From Nonomuraea ceibae (GTDB lineage: Bacteria > Actinomycetota > Actinomycetes > Streptosporangiales > Streptosporangiaceae), in NCBI RefSeq assembly GCF_019396325.1, contig NZ_JAHKRO010000004.1:124001-188000 (forward strand): a stretch of 64,000 bases of DNA, read 5' to 3'. The stretch's first letter is position 1. Each line of letters begins with the position of its first letter. The position numbers and the translations under genes are program-made. The notes under the pieces were generated by a model, which saw only the letters and a list, made by a program, of their open reading frames with translations, was not told the DNA's origin and ran no database searches. This document shows positions 44,116 through 51,376 of the stretch, one piece after another.

Positions 44116-44934
44116 TCAGCTCCAGGTGGCCGTGTCGGGGTCGATGCCGCAGGCTCGCGCGTTGGCGTCGATGATGTCGCGCAGCCAGCAGGCCAGGCCC
44201 GGCTCGAGGTCGTCGTAGTAGTCCGCGAACCCCGGCTCCTCGGCCTGCTTCCTGCCCAGGCAGACCTGCATCGCGTGCGTGCAGTCGAAGTACGCGCCGA
44301 TGGACGCCCGGTGCCGTTCGGCCAGGGCGTTGGCCTCGGTGCTTCCCGGCGTGACGCCGGCGCGTTTGGCGGCTGCCAGGTCGTGCTCCAGTGCCGCCTT
44401 GGAGTCGGCGACCTGTTGCCAGTCCTCGGGGGTCCTGCCGGCGGCGCGTTCGGCGTACTGGACCCATTGGGGTGTGTCGCCCCAGCGGTCGCGGGCGCCG
44501 GCGATCCAGGACGGCTCCCAGCGCCGGCCGAAGATCGCGACCTGCTCCTCAGCGGAGAGCAGGATGCCGGCGCTGGCGGCTTCGATCATGCGGTCGACCG
44601 CGCCGACCATCGTCCGGAGGCGGGAGATGCGGTCGAGGAGCTGGGCGCGCTGCTGTTTCAGCGGCACGGTCATGTCGGCCGAGGGGGCGTCGAGGAGTTC
44701 GCCGATGTCTTCGAGGGGCAGGCCGAGCTCGCGGTAGATGAGCACGCGGTGGATGCGGGCGATGTCGGCCGCCGAGTAGAGCCGGTAGCCGCCGGAGGTG
44801 CGCCCGGACGGGCTGACGAGCCCGATCGCGTCCCAGTGGTGCAGGGTGCGGACGGTGACTCCCGCGTGGGAGGCCGTGGCCCCGACGGTCAGCCCGTCGG
44901 CTCCCGCGGCTTCGTCCGTCGCGCTGCTGGTCAC
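44116..44934 (-). CDS. MerR-family regulator with TipAS-like ligand domain
   Basis: TipA-type regulator of 272 residues. The N-terminal MerR winged helix is at about 14-85 (LTVGATASHAGVTVRTLHHW, GYRLYSAADI). A long dimer coiled coil follows (to about 125), then an all-helical C-terminal antibiotic-binding domain with AGVTPGS, ALAERHRASIGAYFDCTHAM and a second Cys in QVCLG. TipAS domains bind thiopeptides and other drugs through a Cys; two Cys are available in this region, but which one would react is not clear. The start is GTG at 44934. It probably controls its own promoter or an efflux gene elsewhere. Confidence 0.9.
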   Translation of the reverse strand: MTSSATDEAAGADGLTVGATASHAGVTVRTLHHWDAIGLVSPSGRTSGGYRLYSAADIARIHRVLIYRELGLPLEDIGELLDAPSADMTVPLKQQRAQLLDRISRLRTMVGAVDRMIEAASAGILLSAEEQVAIFGRRWEPSWIAGARDRWGDTPQWVQYAERAAGRTPEDWQQVADSKAALEHDLAAAKRAGVTPGSTEANALAERHRASIGAYFDCTHAMQVCLGRKQAEEPGFADYYDDLEPGLACWLRDIIDANARACGIDPDTATWS

Positions 44935-44986
44935 GCCGTCGAGTCTGCCATGCGTGCCCGGCCGGCGTGCCTCCCGGGGGGCGTGC

Positions 44987-45700
44987 TCAGCGTTGCCCGG
45001 CGTTGCGGGCGCGCCACTGGTCCATGGCCTGCCGGTGGGCGTCGGTGACGAGGTGGAGGAAGTCGGCGGAGGCCTCGAACCGGGCGCCCGCCGGGGTGGT
45101 GGTCCCGAGGATCGCGCCGCCGCGCCGTGACGCGGCGATCAGGATCTCGTTCATCTCCAGGGCCGCCTGGATGGACCGCAGCCACATGTCCTCGTCCATG
45201 ACGTAGCGCTCGCGCCGCCCGCCGGGGTCGCGTTCGCGCCTGAGCATGCCCTGCTGTTCGAGGAAGGTGACGGCGTGCGAGATCGACGCGGGGCTGACGC
45301 GCAGCCGCTGGACCAGGTCGGCGGCGGTGAGGCTGCCCGAGTCGGTGACGTACAGGCTGGCCAGCACCCTGGCCGCCATCTTCGGCAGCCCCTGCTGGGC
45401 GAGCAGGTCGGTGAAGGAGCGGGTGAAGTCCTCGACCGCCTGCGGGTCGCGTCCGTGGCCGCTTTCGGGGACGGGCGGCGGGGGAGGCTGGGTCCGCTTG
45501 CGCCGGCGGGCGCGCACCTGGGTGGCCTCCTGCGCCCGGTCGGCCCCGTAGCCGTCGGGGCCGCCGTTGCGGGTGACCTCCCGCATGATCGTCGAGGCGG
45601 GCCGTCCCAGCCGCCGGCCGATCTCCGCGTATCCGAGCCCTTCGGCCAGCCATGCGGCGATGTTCTCCCGGTCCTGGCCGGTCAGTCTGCCTCCGGGCAT
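44987..45700 (-). CDS. GbsR/MarR-family regulator with an extra N-terminal IS30-like HTH
   Basis: A 237-residue regulator with two DNA-binding modules. Residues 5-48 (LTGQDRENIAAWLAEGLGYA ... RLGRPASTIMREVTRNGG) resemble the helix-turn-helix of IS30-type transposases. After an Arg/Pro-rich linker (RARRRKRTQPPPPPVP) a GbsR/MarR winged helix spans 80-170 (LVQRLRVSPASISHAVTFLE). The C-terminal part would dimerise and bind an effector. It is divergent from a serine hydrolase gene across 250 bases that contain repeated TGCGTTCA and CTCATTGCAA elements, so that gene is the likely target. Confidence 0.85.
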   Translation of the reverse strand: MPGGRLTGQDRENIAAWLAEGLGYAEIGRRLGRPASTIMREVTRNGGPDGYGADRAQEATQVRARRRKRTQPPPPPVPESGHGRDPQAVEDFTRSFTDLLAQQGLPKMAARVLASLYVTDSGSLTAADLVQRLRVSPASISHAVTFLEQQGMLRRERDPGGRRERYVMDEDMWLRSIQAALEMNEILIAASRRGGAILGTTTPAGARFEASADFLHLVTDAHRQAMDQWRARNAGQR

Positions 45701-45750
45701 CGGTGCTCGGCTCCCCTCGGTCGGCGTGCGCGTGACTCTGCTGCACAGTA

Positions 45751-45822
45751 TGCGTTCACCCGCACCTCATTGCAATAGCAGCGTACCTTCCTCCTTTGCG
45801 TTCAGTGTCATACTCATTGCAA
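45751..45822. promoter_or_regulatory. Tandem composite operator (TGCGTTCA ... CTCATTGCAA, two copies)
   Basis: TGCGTTCA at 45751 and 45797 and CTCATTGCAA at 45766 and 45813 form two direct copies of one composite unit, 46-47 bp apart. A third TGCGTTCAG lies inverted at 45884-45893, followed on that strand by TGCAA, and CGTTCAGAG recurs near 45909. All lie between the GbsR-type regulator and the serine hydrolase, consistent with a cooperative operator. Confidence 0.6.
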
Positions 45823-45950
45823 AGAAGACTCTCTAGCTCCAAACTACCAGCGAGAAAGGCGTGATTTTGCATGTTGACGAAACTCTGAACGCAATGTACT
45901 GTCGCAGTCGTTCAGAGATTCCCGAACACAAACTGAGAGCGAGAACCATC

Positions 45951-47180
45951 ATGGAGAACGGCACCCGAGGCTTCACCAAGACGGGGCTGAGCAGGCTGCA
46001 CGACGTGCTGGCGCGGCATGTCGAGTCCGGGCGGATCCCCGGCCTCGTCGCCCTCGTCAGTCGTGGTGACGAGACGCATGTCGAGACGATCGGGACGATG
46101 CGTCACGACGGCGGCGCGCCGATGCGCCGCGACACGATCTTCCGGATGGCGTCCACGTCCAAGCCGGTCTCGATGGCGGCGGCGATGATCCTGATCGACG
46201 AGTGCAGGCTGCGTTTCGACGACCCGGTGCAGGAGTGGCTGCCCGAGCTGGCCGACCGTCAGGTGCTGAGGCGCTACGACAGCCCGCTGGACGACACCGT
46301 GCCGGCGCGGCGGCCGATCACCGTACGGGACGTGCTGACGTCCACGTTCGGGCTCGGCATGGACATGACGTCGCTGGGCACGCCGATCATGAACGAGATT
46401 TTCAGCCGGGGCCTCACGCCCAACCTGCCGGAGCCGATGCCCGAGCCCGACGAGTTCATGCGCCGCCTGGGCGAGCTGCCGCTGATGCACCAGCCCGGCG
46501 AGCGCTGGCAGTACCACATCAGCAACGACCTGATCGGCGTGCTGGTGGCCAGGGTCACCGGTCAGCCGTTCGAGACGTTCCTGCGCGAGCGCCTCTTCGG
46601 GCCGCTGGGCATGACCGACACCGGGTTCCACGTCCCCGCTGACAAGATCGACCGCCTGCCCACCCTGTACGCGCCCGATCCCCAGTCGGGCGAGTTCCTG
46701 GTGTGGGACGAGGCCGAAGGCGGGCGCTGGAGCCAGTCGCCGGCGTTCCCGAGCGGCGGCGGCGGGCTCGTCTCGACCGTCGACGACTACCACGCCTACT
46801 TCCGCATGCTGCTCAACGGCGGCACCCACCGCGGCGAGCGGATCCTGTCGCGGCCCGCCGTGGAGCTGATGACCACCAACCGCCTCACGCCCGAGCAGCA
46901 GGCCGCCCGCCACGCCATGGCGACCGACAACGTCCACATCTCCCACGGCCAGGGCCAGCACGGCGGCTGGGGCCTCGGGATGGCGGTGCGCACCTTCCGC
47001 GGCGACTACGCGCCCGTCGGCCAGTTCGGCTGGGACGGCGGCAGCGGCACCTCCAGCTACGCCGACCCCGCCAACCAGCTCACCGGCCTGCTCCTCACCC
47101 AAGTCGGCGCGTCGGTCCCGGACCCGATGCGGCTCATGCACGACTTCTGGACCACGCTCTACCAGGCCCTCGACAACTGA
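45951..47180 (+). CDS. Serine hydrolase of the beta-lactamase class C/esterase family
   Basis: PBP-like serine hydrolase of 409 residues, cytosolic because no signal is present. The nucleophile is in SxxK (ASTSKPVS near residue 66-69). The YxN equivalent is YHISND near 186, and the third motif is HGGWGLGMAVR near 340 (HGG in place of KTG, as in many esterase-type members). Similar proteins are often annotated as EstB-like or 1,4-butanediol diacrylate esterases. The start at 45951 follows GAGAGCGAGA; an upstream GTG at 45861 is rejected because its residues do not fit the family. A small gene follows after 23 bases, probably in the same operon. Confidence 0.88.
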   Translation: MENGTRGFTKTGLSRLHDVLARHVESGRIPGLVALVSRGDETHVETIGTMRHDGGAPMRRDTIFRMASTSKPVSMAAAMILIDECRLRFDDPVQEWLPELADRQVLRRYDSPLDDTVPARRPITVRDVLTSTFGLGMDMTSLGTPIMNEIFSRGLTPNLPEPMPEPDEFMRRLGELPLMHQPGERWQYHISNDLIGVLVARVTGQPFETFLRERLFGPLGMTDTGFHVPADKIDRLPTLYAPDPQSGEFLVWDEAEGGRWSQSPAFPSGGGGLVSTVDDYHAYFRMLLNGGTHRGERILSRPAVELMTTNRLTPEQQAARHAMATDNVHISHGQGQHGGWGLGMAVRTFRGDYAPVGQFGWDGGSGTSSYADPANQLTGLLLTQVGASVPDPMRLMHDFWTTLYQALDN

Positions 47181-47203
47181 CCAGCGGATCGGAGACGACC
47201 ACC

Positions 47204-47605
47204 ATGTCCATCACCCTCGCCGAACAGGACCAGCTCACCCTGCGCACCGCCGCCTACGGCGCCGTCTCGCTGATGGCCGCCGCCTCCGGCAAGCCGCACA
47301 AGGCCGCCACCCAGGGCTCCGTCGCCCTGTCCTCGGCCACCGGCCTGGTCGGCCACGTGCTCGCCGACACCTCCACGGCCGTCAACCTGTACGGCAAGTC
47401 CGTGGCCGCGCTCGCCGACCACGTGCTGCCCGCCCTGACGGAGGCCATGGCCCTGCTCAGGCGGCAGGCCCCGGCCGAGGCGGGCAACTTCCGCACCACC
47501 GTCCTCCTCGCCGTCGACACGGCCGCCCGCGCCCACAACGGCGACCCCAGCCCCATCAGCGCCGACATGGCCCGCAAGATCACCGAAGCCCTCGACGCCG
47601 CGTGA
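47204..47605 (+). CDS. Hypothetical helical protein, 133 aa
   Basis: Unrecognised protein of 133 residues, predicted mostly helical and Ala-rich (AAYGAVSLMAAASGKPHKAAT, LADHVLPALTEAMALL). There is no signal, no membrane helix and no Cys. The ATG at 47204 follows GGAGACGACCACC, a clear ribosome-binding site. It sits 23 bases after the serine hydrolase and is probably co-transcribed with it; the pair may act together. A longer upstream open frame is a shadow of the hydrolase. Confidence 0.65.
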   Translation: MSITLAEQDQLTLRTAAYGAVSLMAAASGKPHKAATQGSVALSSATGLVGHVLADTSTAVNLYGKSVAALADHVLPALTEAMALLRRQAPAEAGNFRTTVLLAVDTAARAHNGDPSPISADMARKITEALDAA

Positions 47606-47658
47606 CCTCGCGCCGGTCCGCGCGGCATCGGCGAAAGTACTGTGGAGATCGTGGTGTC

Positions 47659-47677
47659 CTTTACTACCTAACCGGAT
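47659..47677 (-). promoter_or_regulatory. GntR operator candidate at the UTRA gene
   Basis: CTTTACTACCTAACCGGAT, read on the minus strand, matches the site at 48982-49000 at about 15 of 19 positions (shared core TTAGGxAGTAAAG). It lies just before the UTRA protein start, in the only upstream region of the two regulator genes. Confidence 0.5.
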
Positions 47678-47689
47678 ATGGGGGTAAGG

Positions 47690-48235
47690 ATGAACGATCG
47701 TCACGATTGGCTGGGCAGCACCGCGCGCTACGTGGCACCGCGCACGCCGGGGGAGCCTGACGCCTGGAGCGAAGAGCTGGCCGAGCACGGCCGGCGCGGC
47801 TCCCAGAGGCTCCGCGAAGCGGGCGAGGCCGAGCCTCCCGGCTTCGTGGCCGCCGCACTCCGCCTCGCCGACGGTGAGCGGGCGGTGGTACGGCGGCGCG
47901 TCATGCTGGAGGAGGACCGGCCGGTCGAGCTCACCGACTCCTATTACGCCCGGTCCGTCGCGGCGGGCACGGGGCTCGCGGAGCCCCGGAAGATCCGGGG
48001 CGGCGCCCCGACGCTGCTGGCCGAGCTCGGTTACGTGGCCGACGAGGTGGTCGAGGACCTTTCCGTGAGGCGGGCGGAGCCGGACGAGGCGCACGAGCTG
48101 GCGCTCCCGGCTGGCGCCCTGGTCATCCAGCTCGTCCGGGTCAGCTCGACCGCGGACGGCGTGCCGTACGAGGTCTCCGTGATGACGATGCGGCCCGAGG
48201 GGCGTCACTTCCGCTACCGGCTGAAGGCGGGCTGA
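47690..48235 (+). CDS. UTRA-domain protein without a DNA-binding domain
   Basis: A 181-residue protein that is almost entirely a UTRA ligand-binding domain, the C-terminal domain of GntR/HutC regulators. It begins with SWLG-like WLGSTARYVAP and continues with RAVVRRRVMLEEDRPVELTDSYY near residue 70. LAELGYVADEVVEDLSVRRA lies near 107, followed by a closing VYEVSVMTM-like strand (YEVSVMTMRPEGRHFRYRL). The N-terminal GntR winged helix is absent. The ATG at 47690 has GGGGG five bases upstream; 47678 is an in-frame alternative. It ends three bases before a complete GntR-UTRA gene. It may act as a ligand-sensing partner or a dominant-negative dimer partner for that regulator. Confidence 0.8.
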   Translation: MNDRHDWLGSTARYVAPRTPGEPDAWSEELAEHGRRGSQRLREAGEAEPPGFVAAALRLADGERAVVRRRVMLEEDRPVELTDSYYARSVAAGTGLAEPRKIRGGAPTLLAELGYVADEVVEDLSVRRAEPDEAHELALPAGALVIQLVRVSSTADGVPYEVSVMTMRPEGRHFRYRLKAG

Positions 48236-48238
48236 GCG

Positions 48239-48997
48239 GTGGCGACCAAGGAGGACGGGCGTCCGAGGCACCAGCAGATCGCGGCGGAGATCCGGGCGCG
48301 GGTCATGTCAGGGGACCTGGTGCCCGGCACCCGCCTGCCGACGACGCAACAGCTCATGTCCACCTACGACGTCACGAACCAGACGGTTCAGCGGGCGTTG
48401 AGCGTGCTCAAGGACGAGGGGTTCCTGATAGGTCGTGCCGGAGTCGGGGTGTACGTGCGGGACGATTCGGTCCTCGCCCTCGAACCCGCCGCCTACCACC
48501 GGCCGCCCGCCGACGGCATGCCGTACCCCTGGACGAGCGAGGCCGAGGCGCGAGGCCGGCGTGGCGCGGTCCGGATCCTGGAGGTGGCGACCGTGCGGCC
48601 GCCGGTCGAGGTGGCCCGGCTGTGGGGCGAGCGGGTGTCGATGCGGCGCCTGCTGTTTCTGCTCGATCAGCAGCCGACCGAGCTGGCCTGGATCTACCAT
48701 CCGCTGGAGATCGCCGACGGGACTCCCCTCGTCGGGCGGCGCAAGATTCCCGGGGGCACCGCACGGGTCCTCGCCGACCTGGGGCTGCCGCCGGTCGAGT
48801 GGGCGGACCGGGTCTCGGCGCGGCTGCCCACGACCGAGGAGCTGGAACTGCTGCACCTGCCCGACGACGTGCCCGTGCTGCGGACGTTCCGGACGGTGTA
48901 CGCGGACGGCGGGCGGCCGGTCGAGGTGCAGGTGCTCGTCAAGGGCGGCCACCGGTACGAGCTGACTTACCGAAATGCTTACCCCCTTAGGGAGTAA
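48239..48997 (+). CDS. GntR/HutC-family regulator of the RiPP cluster
   Basis: A 252-residue regulator. The N-terminal GntR winged helix covers 8-75 (IAAEIRARVMSGDLVPGTRL, then TNQTVQRALSVLKDEGF). The UTRA effector domain covers 95-250 (RRLLFLLDQQPTELAWIYHP, KIPGGTARVLADLGLPPVEW). The GTG at 48239 lies three bases after the UTRA-only gene. A palindrome that shares its sequence with the site upstream of the UTRA gene straddles the 3' end of this gene, in front of the precursor peptide gene. It therefore probably represses both its own operon and the RiPP genes. Confidence 0.9.
   Translation: MATKEDGRPRHQQIAAEIRARVMSGDLVPGTRLPTTQQLMSTYDVTNQTVQRALSVLKDEGFLIGRAGVGVYVRDDSVLALEPAAYHRPPADGMPYPWTSEAEARGRRGAVRILEVATVRPPVEVARLWGERVSMRRLLFLLDQQPTELAWIYHPLEIADGTPLVGRRKIPGGTARVLADLGLPPVEWADRVSARLPTTEELELLHLPDDVPVLRTFRTVYADGGRPVEVQVLVKGGHRYELTYRNAYPLRE
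48981..48995 (+). promoter_or_regulatory. GntR operator candidate in front of the precursor gene
   Basis: ACCCCCTTAGGGAGT is a palindrome with one mismatched pair. With the following AAAG it shares TTAGGxAGTAAAG with the site at 47659-47677. A possible -10 element (TATGGT) begins at 49003, so the site would overlap the precursor promoter. Confidence 0.55.
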
Positions 48998-49040
48998 AGA
49001 AGTATGGTGGGGCTCCCCTGCGGATGATCGGAGAAGCGCC

Positions 49041-49223
49041 ATGCGCCGTTCGTACGTCCCCTGGGGAGTGAGCCGGATGGCTCCCTTCCCAGTGATCGAG
49101 GCCGCCAAGCACGGCTCCAACGTCGAGCGGCCGACGGCCACCGCGCCGCCCATGCCCGACGGCGACGGCAGCGGCAGCGGCCACGGCAAGCAGGACTCCA
49201 CGACCGACTGGGTGTCCGACTGA
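49041..49223 (+). CDS. tgmA: ATP-grasp RiPP precursor peptide (TgmA family)
   Basis: Precursor of 60 residues. The leader (about 1-36) contains RSYVPWGVSRMAPFPV, matching the PWG and PFP-type leader motif of the putative ATP-grasp-target RiPP family. The core region is Gly/Asp rich followed by Ser/Thr/Asp: DGDGSGSGHG at 40-49 and QDSTTDWVSD at 51-60. Hydroxyl acceptors (Ser53, Thr54, Thr55, Ser59) stand beside Asp carboxylates (Asp52, Asp56, Asp60) for ester links. Two Asp-Gly pairs (40-41, 42-43) are possible aspartimide sites. The ATG at 49041 follows GGAGAAGCGCC. Its stop overlaps the ATP-grasp start (TGATG). The core is inferred; the cleavage site is unknown. Confidence 0.82.
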   Translation: MRRSYVPWGVSRMAPFPVIEAAKHGSNVERPTATAPPMPDGDGSGSGHGKQDSTTDWVSD

Positions 49224-50179
49224 TGCCGGTGCTGGTGGTGTCCTGCGTGGACGACCCCACGGCCGACCTGGTGCTGGCCGAGCTGTGCGACCGGGAGGTC
49301 CCGGTGGTGCGGTTCGACCCCGGCGCCGACTTCCCCCACGAGCTGACCCTGTCGGCCTCGGTCGGCGACACCGGCCTGGCCGGCTCGATCGAGACCGCGG
49401 CGCGCAGGCTCGACCTGCTCGGCGTGCAGGCGGTCTACTGGCGTCACCCCACGCCCTACCGGCCGCCGCGACATCTGGACGAGCACACCGGCCGGTGGGT
49501 GGCCGACCAGTCACGCTTCGGGCTGGGCGGCGTCCTCGCCGCGCTGCCGGGGGCCCGCTACCTCAACCACCCCTGGCGCAACCGGGACGCCGAGCACAAG
49601 CCGGTCCAGCTCGCCACCGCCGTGACCGCCGGGCTCAGGGTGCCGCGGACGCTGGTGACCAACAGTCTCGACAGCGTCCGGTCGTTCGCGTCCGTCGTGG
49701 GCGACGTGGTCTACAAACCGCTGTGGTCGACCCCGTACCAGAACGCGGATGGTGAGGCGCGGACCATCTGGGCGGACGTGATCGACCCCGGGACGCTCGA
49801 CGAGCGGGTGGGCGGCGCCGCGCACCTGTTCCAGGAGCGGGTGCGCAAGGTCGCCGACGTCCGGGTGACGATGGTGGGCGAGAGGGCCTTCGCCGTCCGC
49901 ATCGACGGTGCGCCCCGGCTCGACTGGCGCCAGGACTACCCGTCCCTGACCTACACGCCGGTGGACGCGCCGTCCACGATCGTGCGGGGGATGCGCGCCT
50001 ACCTCGACGCGTTCCGGCTGGACTTCGGCGCGTTCGACTTCTCCCTGACGCCTGACGGCGACTGGGTGTTCCTGGAGTGCAATCCGAACGGCCAATGGGG
50101 CTGGTTCGGCCCGGACATCTCGCAGCCGATAGCTCACGCGATAGCCGATCAGCTCACAACAGCCGAAGCGCGGCGATGA
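49223..50179 (+). CDS. tgmB: ATP-grasp ribosomal peptide maturase (TgmB family)
   Basis: ATP-grasp ligase of the TgmB (SAV_5884-like) group, 318 residues, which makes side-chain ester or amide links in its precursor. The N-terminal domain begins VLVVSCVDDPTADLVLAEL. YLNHPWRNRDAEHKPVQLATA lies near 113-133, VVYKPLW near 165 carries the ATP-binding Lys, and the metal-binding strand FLECNPNGQWGWF with Glu285 is near the end. The ATG overlaps the precursor stop by one base and the stop overlaps the methyltransferase start (ATGA), so the three are made together. The leader-binding region would recognise the PWG/PFP motif. Confidence 0.93.
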   Translation: MPVLVVSCVDDPTADLVLAELCDREVPVVRFDPGADFPHELTLSASVGDTGLAGSIETAARRLDLLGVQAVYWRHPTPYRPPRHLDEHTGRWVADQSRFGLGGVLAALPGARYLNHPWRNRDAEHKPVQLATAVTAGLRVPRTLVTNSLDSVRSFASVVGDVVYKPLWSTPYQNADGEARTIWADVIDPGTLDERVGGAAHLFQERVRKVADVRVTMVGERAFAVRIDGAPRLDWRQDYPSLTYTPVDAPSTIVRGMRAYLDAFRLDFGAFDFSLTPDGDWVFLECNPNGQWGWFGPDISQPIAHAIADQLTTAEARR

Positions 50180-51324
50180 GCTCATCCGCGGCGCGGCACA
50201 GGCAGGAGATGGCCGGACTCCTGGCCTCGGAGAAGGGCGTCACGGATCGGCGCTGGATCGAGGCGGTCGCCGCCGTGCCGCGTGAGCTGTTCCTCGGCGA
50301 CGCCGTCTTCCACCCGGACGACGGCGCGCAGGGCACGCTCTGGCGTCCGGTCCGGCGCGACCGGACGGATCCCGAGACCTGGTCGCGCATGGCCTACGCG
50401 GATCGGAGCTGGGTGACGCAGGTCGACGGCGTGCTGGCCGAGGACGCCACGCGGGCGCTGCCCGGGGCACCGACCTCCTCTTCGACGCTGCCCAGCCTGG
50501 TGGTGAAGATGCTGGAACGGGCCGAGATCGCCGAGGGGGACCGGGTGCTGGAGATAGGCACCGGCACGGGCTACTCCACCGGCCTGCTGTGTGAGCGCCT
50601 CGGCGCAGGTCAGGTGACGTCGGTCGAGTTCGACCCGGCGGTGGCGGCCCGTGCCAGGGCGGCCCTCGAATCCGCCGGGCACGCGCCGGTCCTGATCGTC
50701 GGTGACGGGCTGACGGCCTACGACAAGGACGCCGAGTACGACCGGCTGATCGCCACCTGCTCGGTGCGCTACATCCCCGCGCCCTGGATCTGGCAGGTAC
50801 GGGACGGCGGCACCATCACGACCCCGTTGTCCGGATGGCTGGGAGGCACGGTCCTGGCGCATCTCACGGTGGAGCCCGGCGGGGCCGGCGGGCGGTTCCT
50901 GCCTGATGAGCTGTCGTTCATGTTCGCCAGGCCGCACGACCGGCCCTCACGCGCCCACTACCTGCTCCGCCTCGGCGAGCAGCGCGAGACGCGGATCGCC
51001 CCGGCCGTGCTGGACGACCCGGCCGCCCGGTTCGTGGCCCAGCTGGGAGTTCCGTCCGCGGAGCTGCTGGGCGCCGGGGACCACGTCGTGCTCCTGGACG
51101 TGTCCACCGGCTCCCAGGCCACGACCGAGCCCGCGCCCGGAGGCGGCTGGAGGGTACGCCAGCACGGCCCCCTTCGCCTGTGGGACGCCGCCGAGGACGC
51201 GATCGAGACCTGGCGGGAGGCGGGGAGCCCGCCCGTCTCGGCGTTCGGGCTCACCGTCACCCCGCAGGGCCAGCGGGTGTGGCTCGGCGATCCGGGCGGG
51301 CCGTCGTGGAGTCTGCCGGCGTGA
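50176..51324 (+). CDS. tgmC: PIMT-like methyltransferase of the ATP-grasp peptide system
   Basis: SAM-dependent methyltransferase homologous to protein-L-isoaspartate O-methyltransferase, with a longer C-terminus, 382 residues. SAM motif I is EIGTGTGYSTG at 126-136. The N-terminal PIMT helix region has VPRELFLGDAVF near 34, and the post-motif strand is VTSVEFDP near 147. About 150 extra residues at the C-terminus (LGEQRETRIAPAVLDDPAAR) are typical of the RiPP-associated group. In characterised relatives the enzyme methylates an Asp of the ester-linked peptide, which then cyclises to aspartimide. The ATG at 50176 overlaps the ligase stop. Confidence 0.92.
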   Translation: MSSSAARHRQEMAGLLASEKGVTDRRWIEAVAAVPRELFLGDAVFHPDDGAQGTLWRPVRRDRTDPETWSRMAYADRSWVTQVDGVLAEDATRALPGAPTSSSTLPSLVVKMLERAEIAEGDRVLEIGTGTGYSTGLLCERLGAGQVTSVEFDPAVAARARAALESAGHAPVLIVGDGLTAYDKDAEYDRLIATCSVRYIPAPWIWQVRDGGTITTPLSGWLGGTVLAHLTVEPGGAGGRFLPDELSFMFARPHDRPSRAHYLLRLGEQRETRIAPAVLDDPAARFVAQLGVPSAELLGAGDHVVLLDVSTGSQATTEPAPGGGWRVRQHGPLRLWDAAEDAIETWREAGSPPVSAFGLTVTPQGQRVWLGDPGGPSWSLPA

Positions 51325-51376
51325 GCCGCCGAAAATGCCGAAACCGCTGTCCTTTACTCAGGGAGTCAGGTGAATA

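Noticed and set aside
45861..45951. Earlier GTG start for the serine hydrolase
   Set aside because: The added 30 residues cover the inverted TGCGTTCAG element and do not resemble the family; the ATG at 45951 has a ribosome-binding site.
51349..51367. Third GntR operator after tgmC
   Set aside because: Only GTCCTTTACT and AGGGAGT are shared, in a rearranged order, between convergent gene ends; it may be chance. Left as a note in the operator finding.
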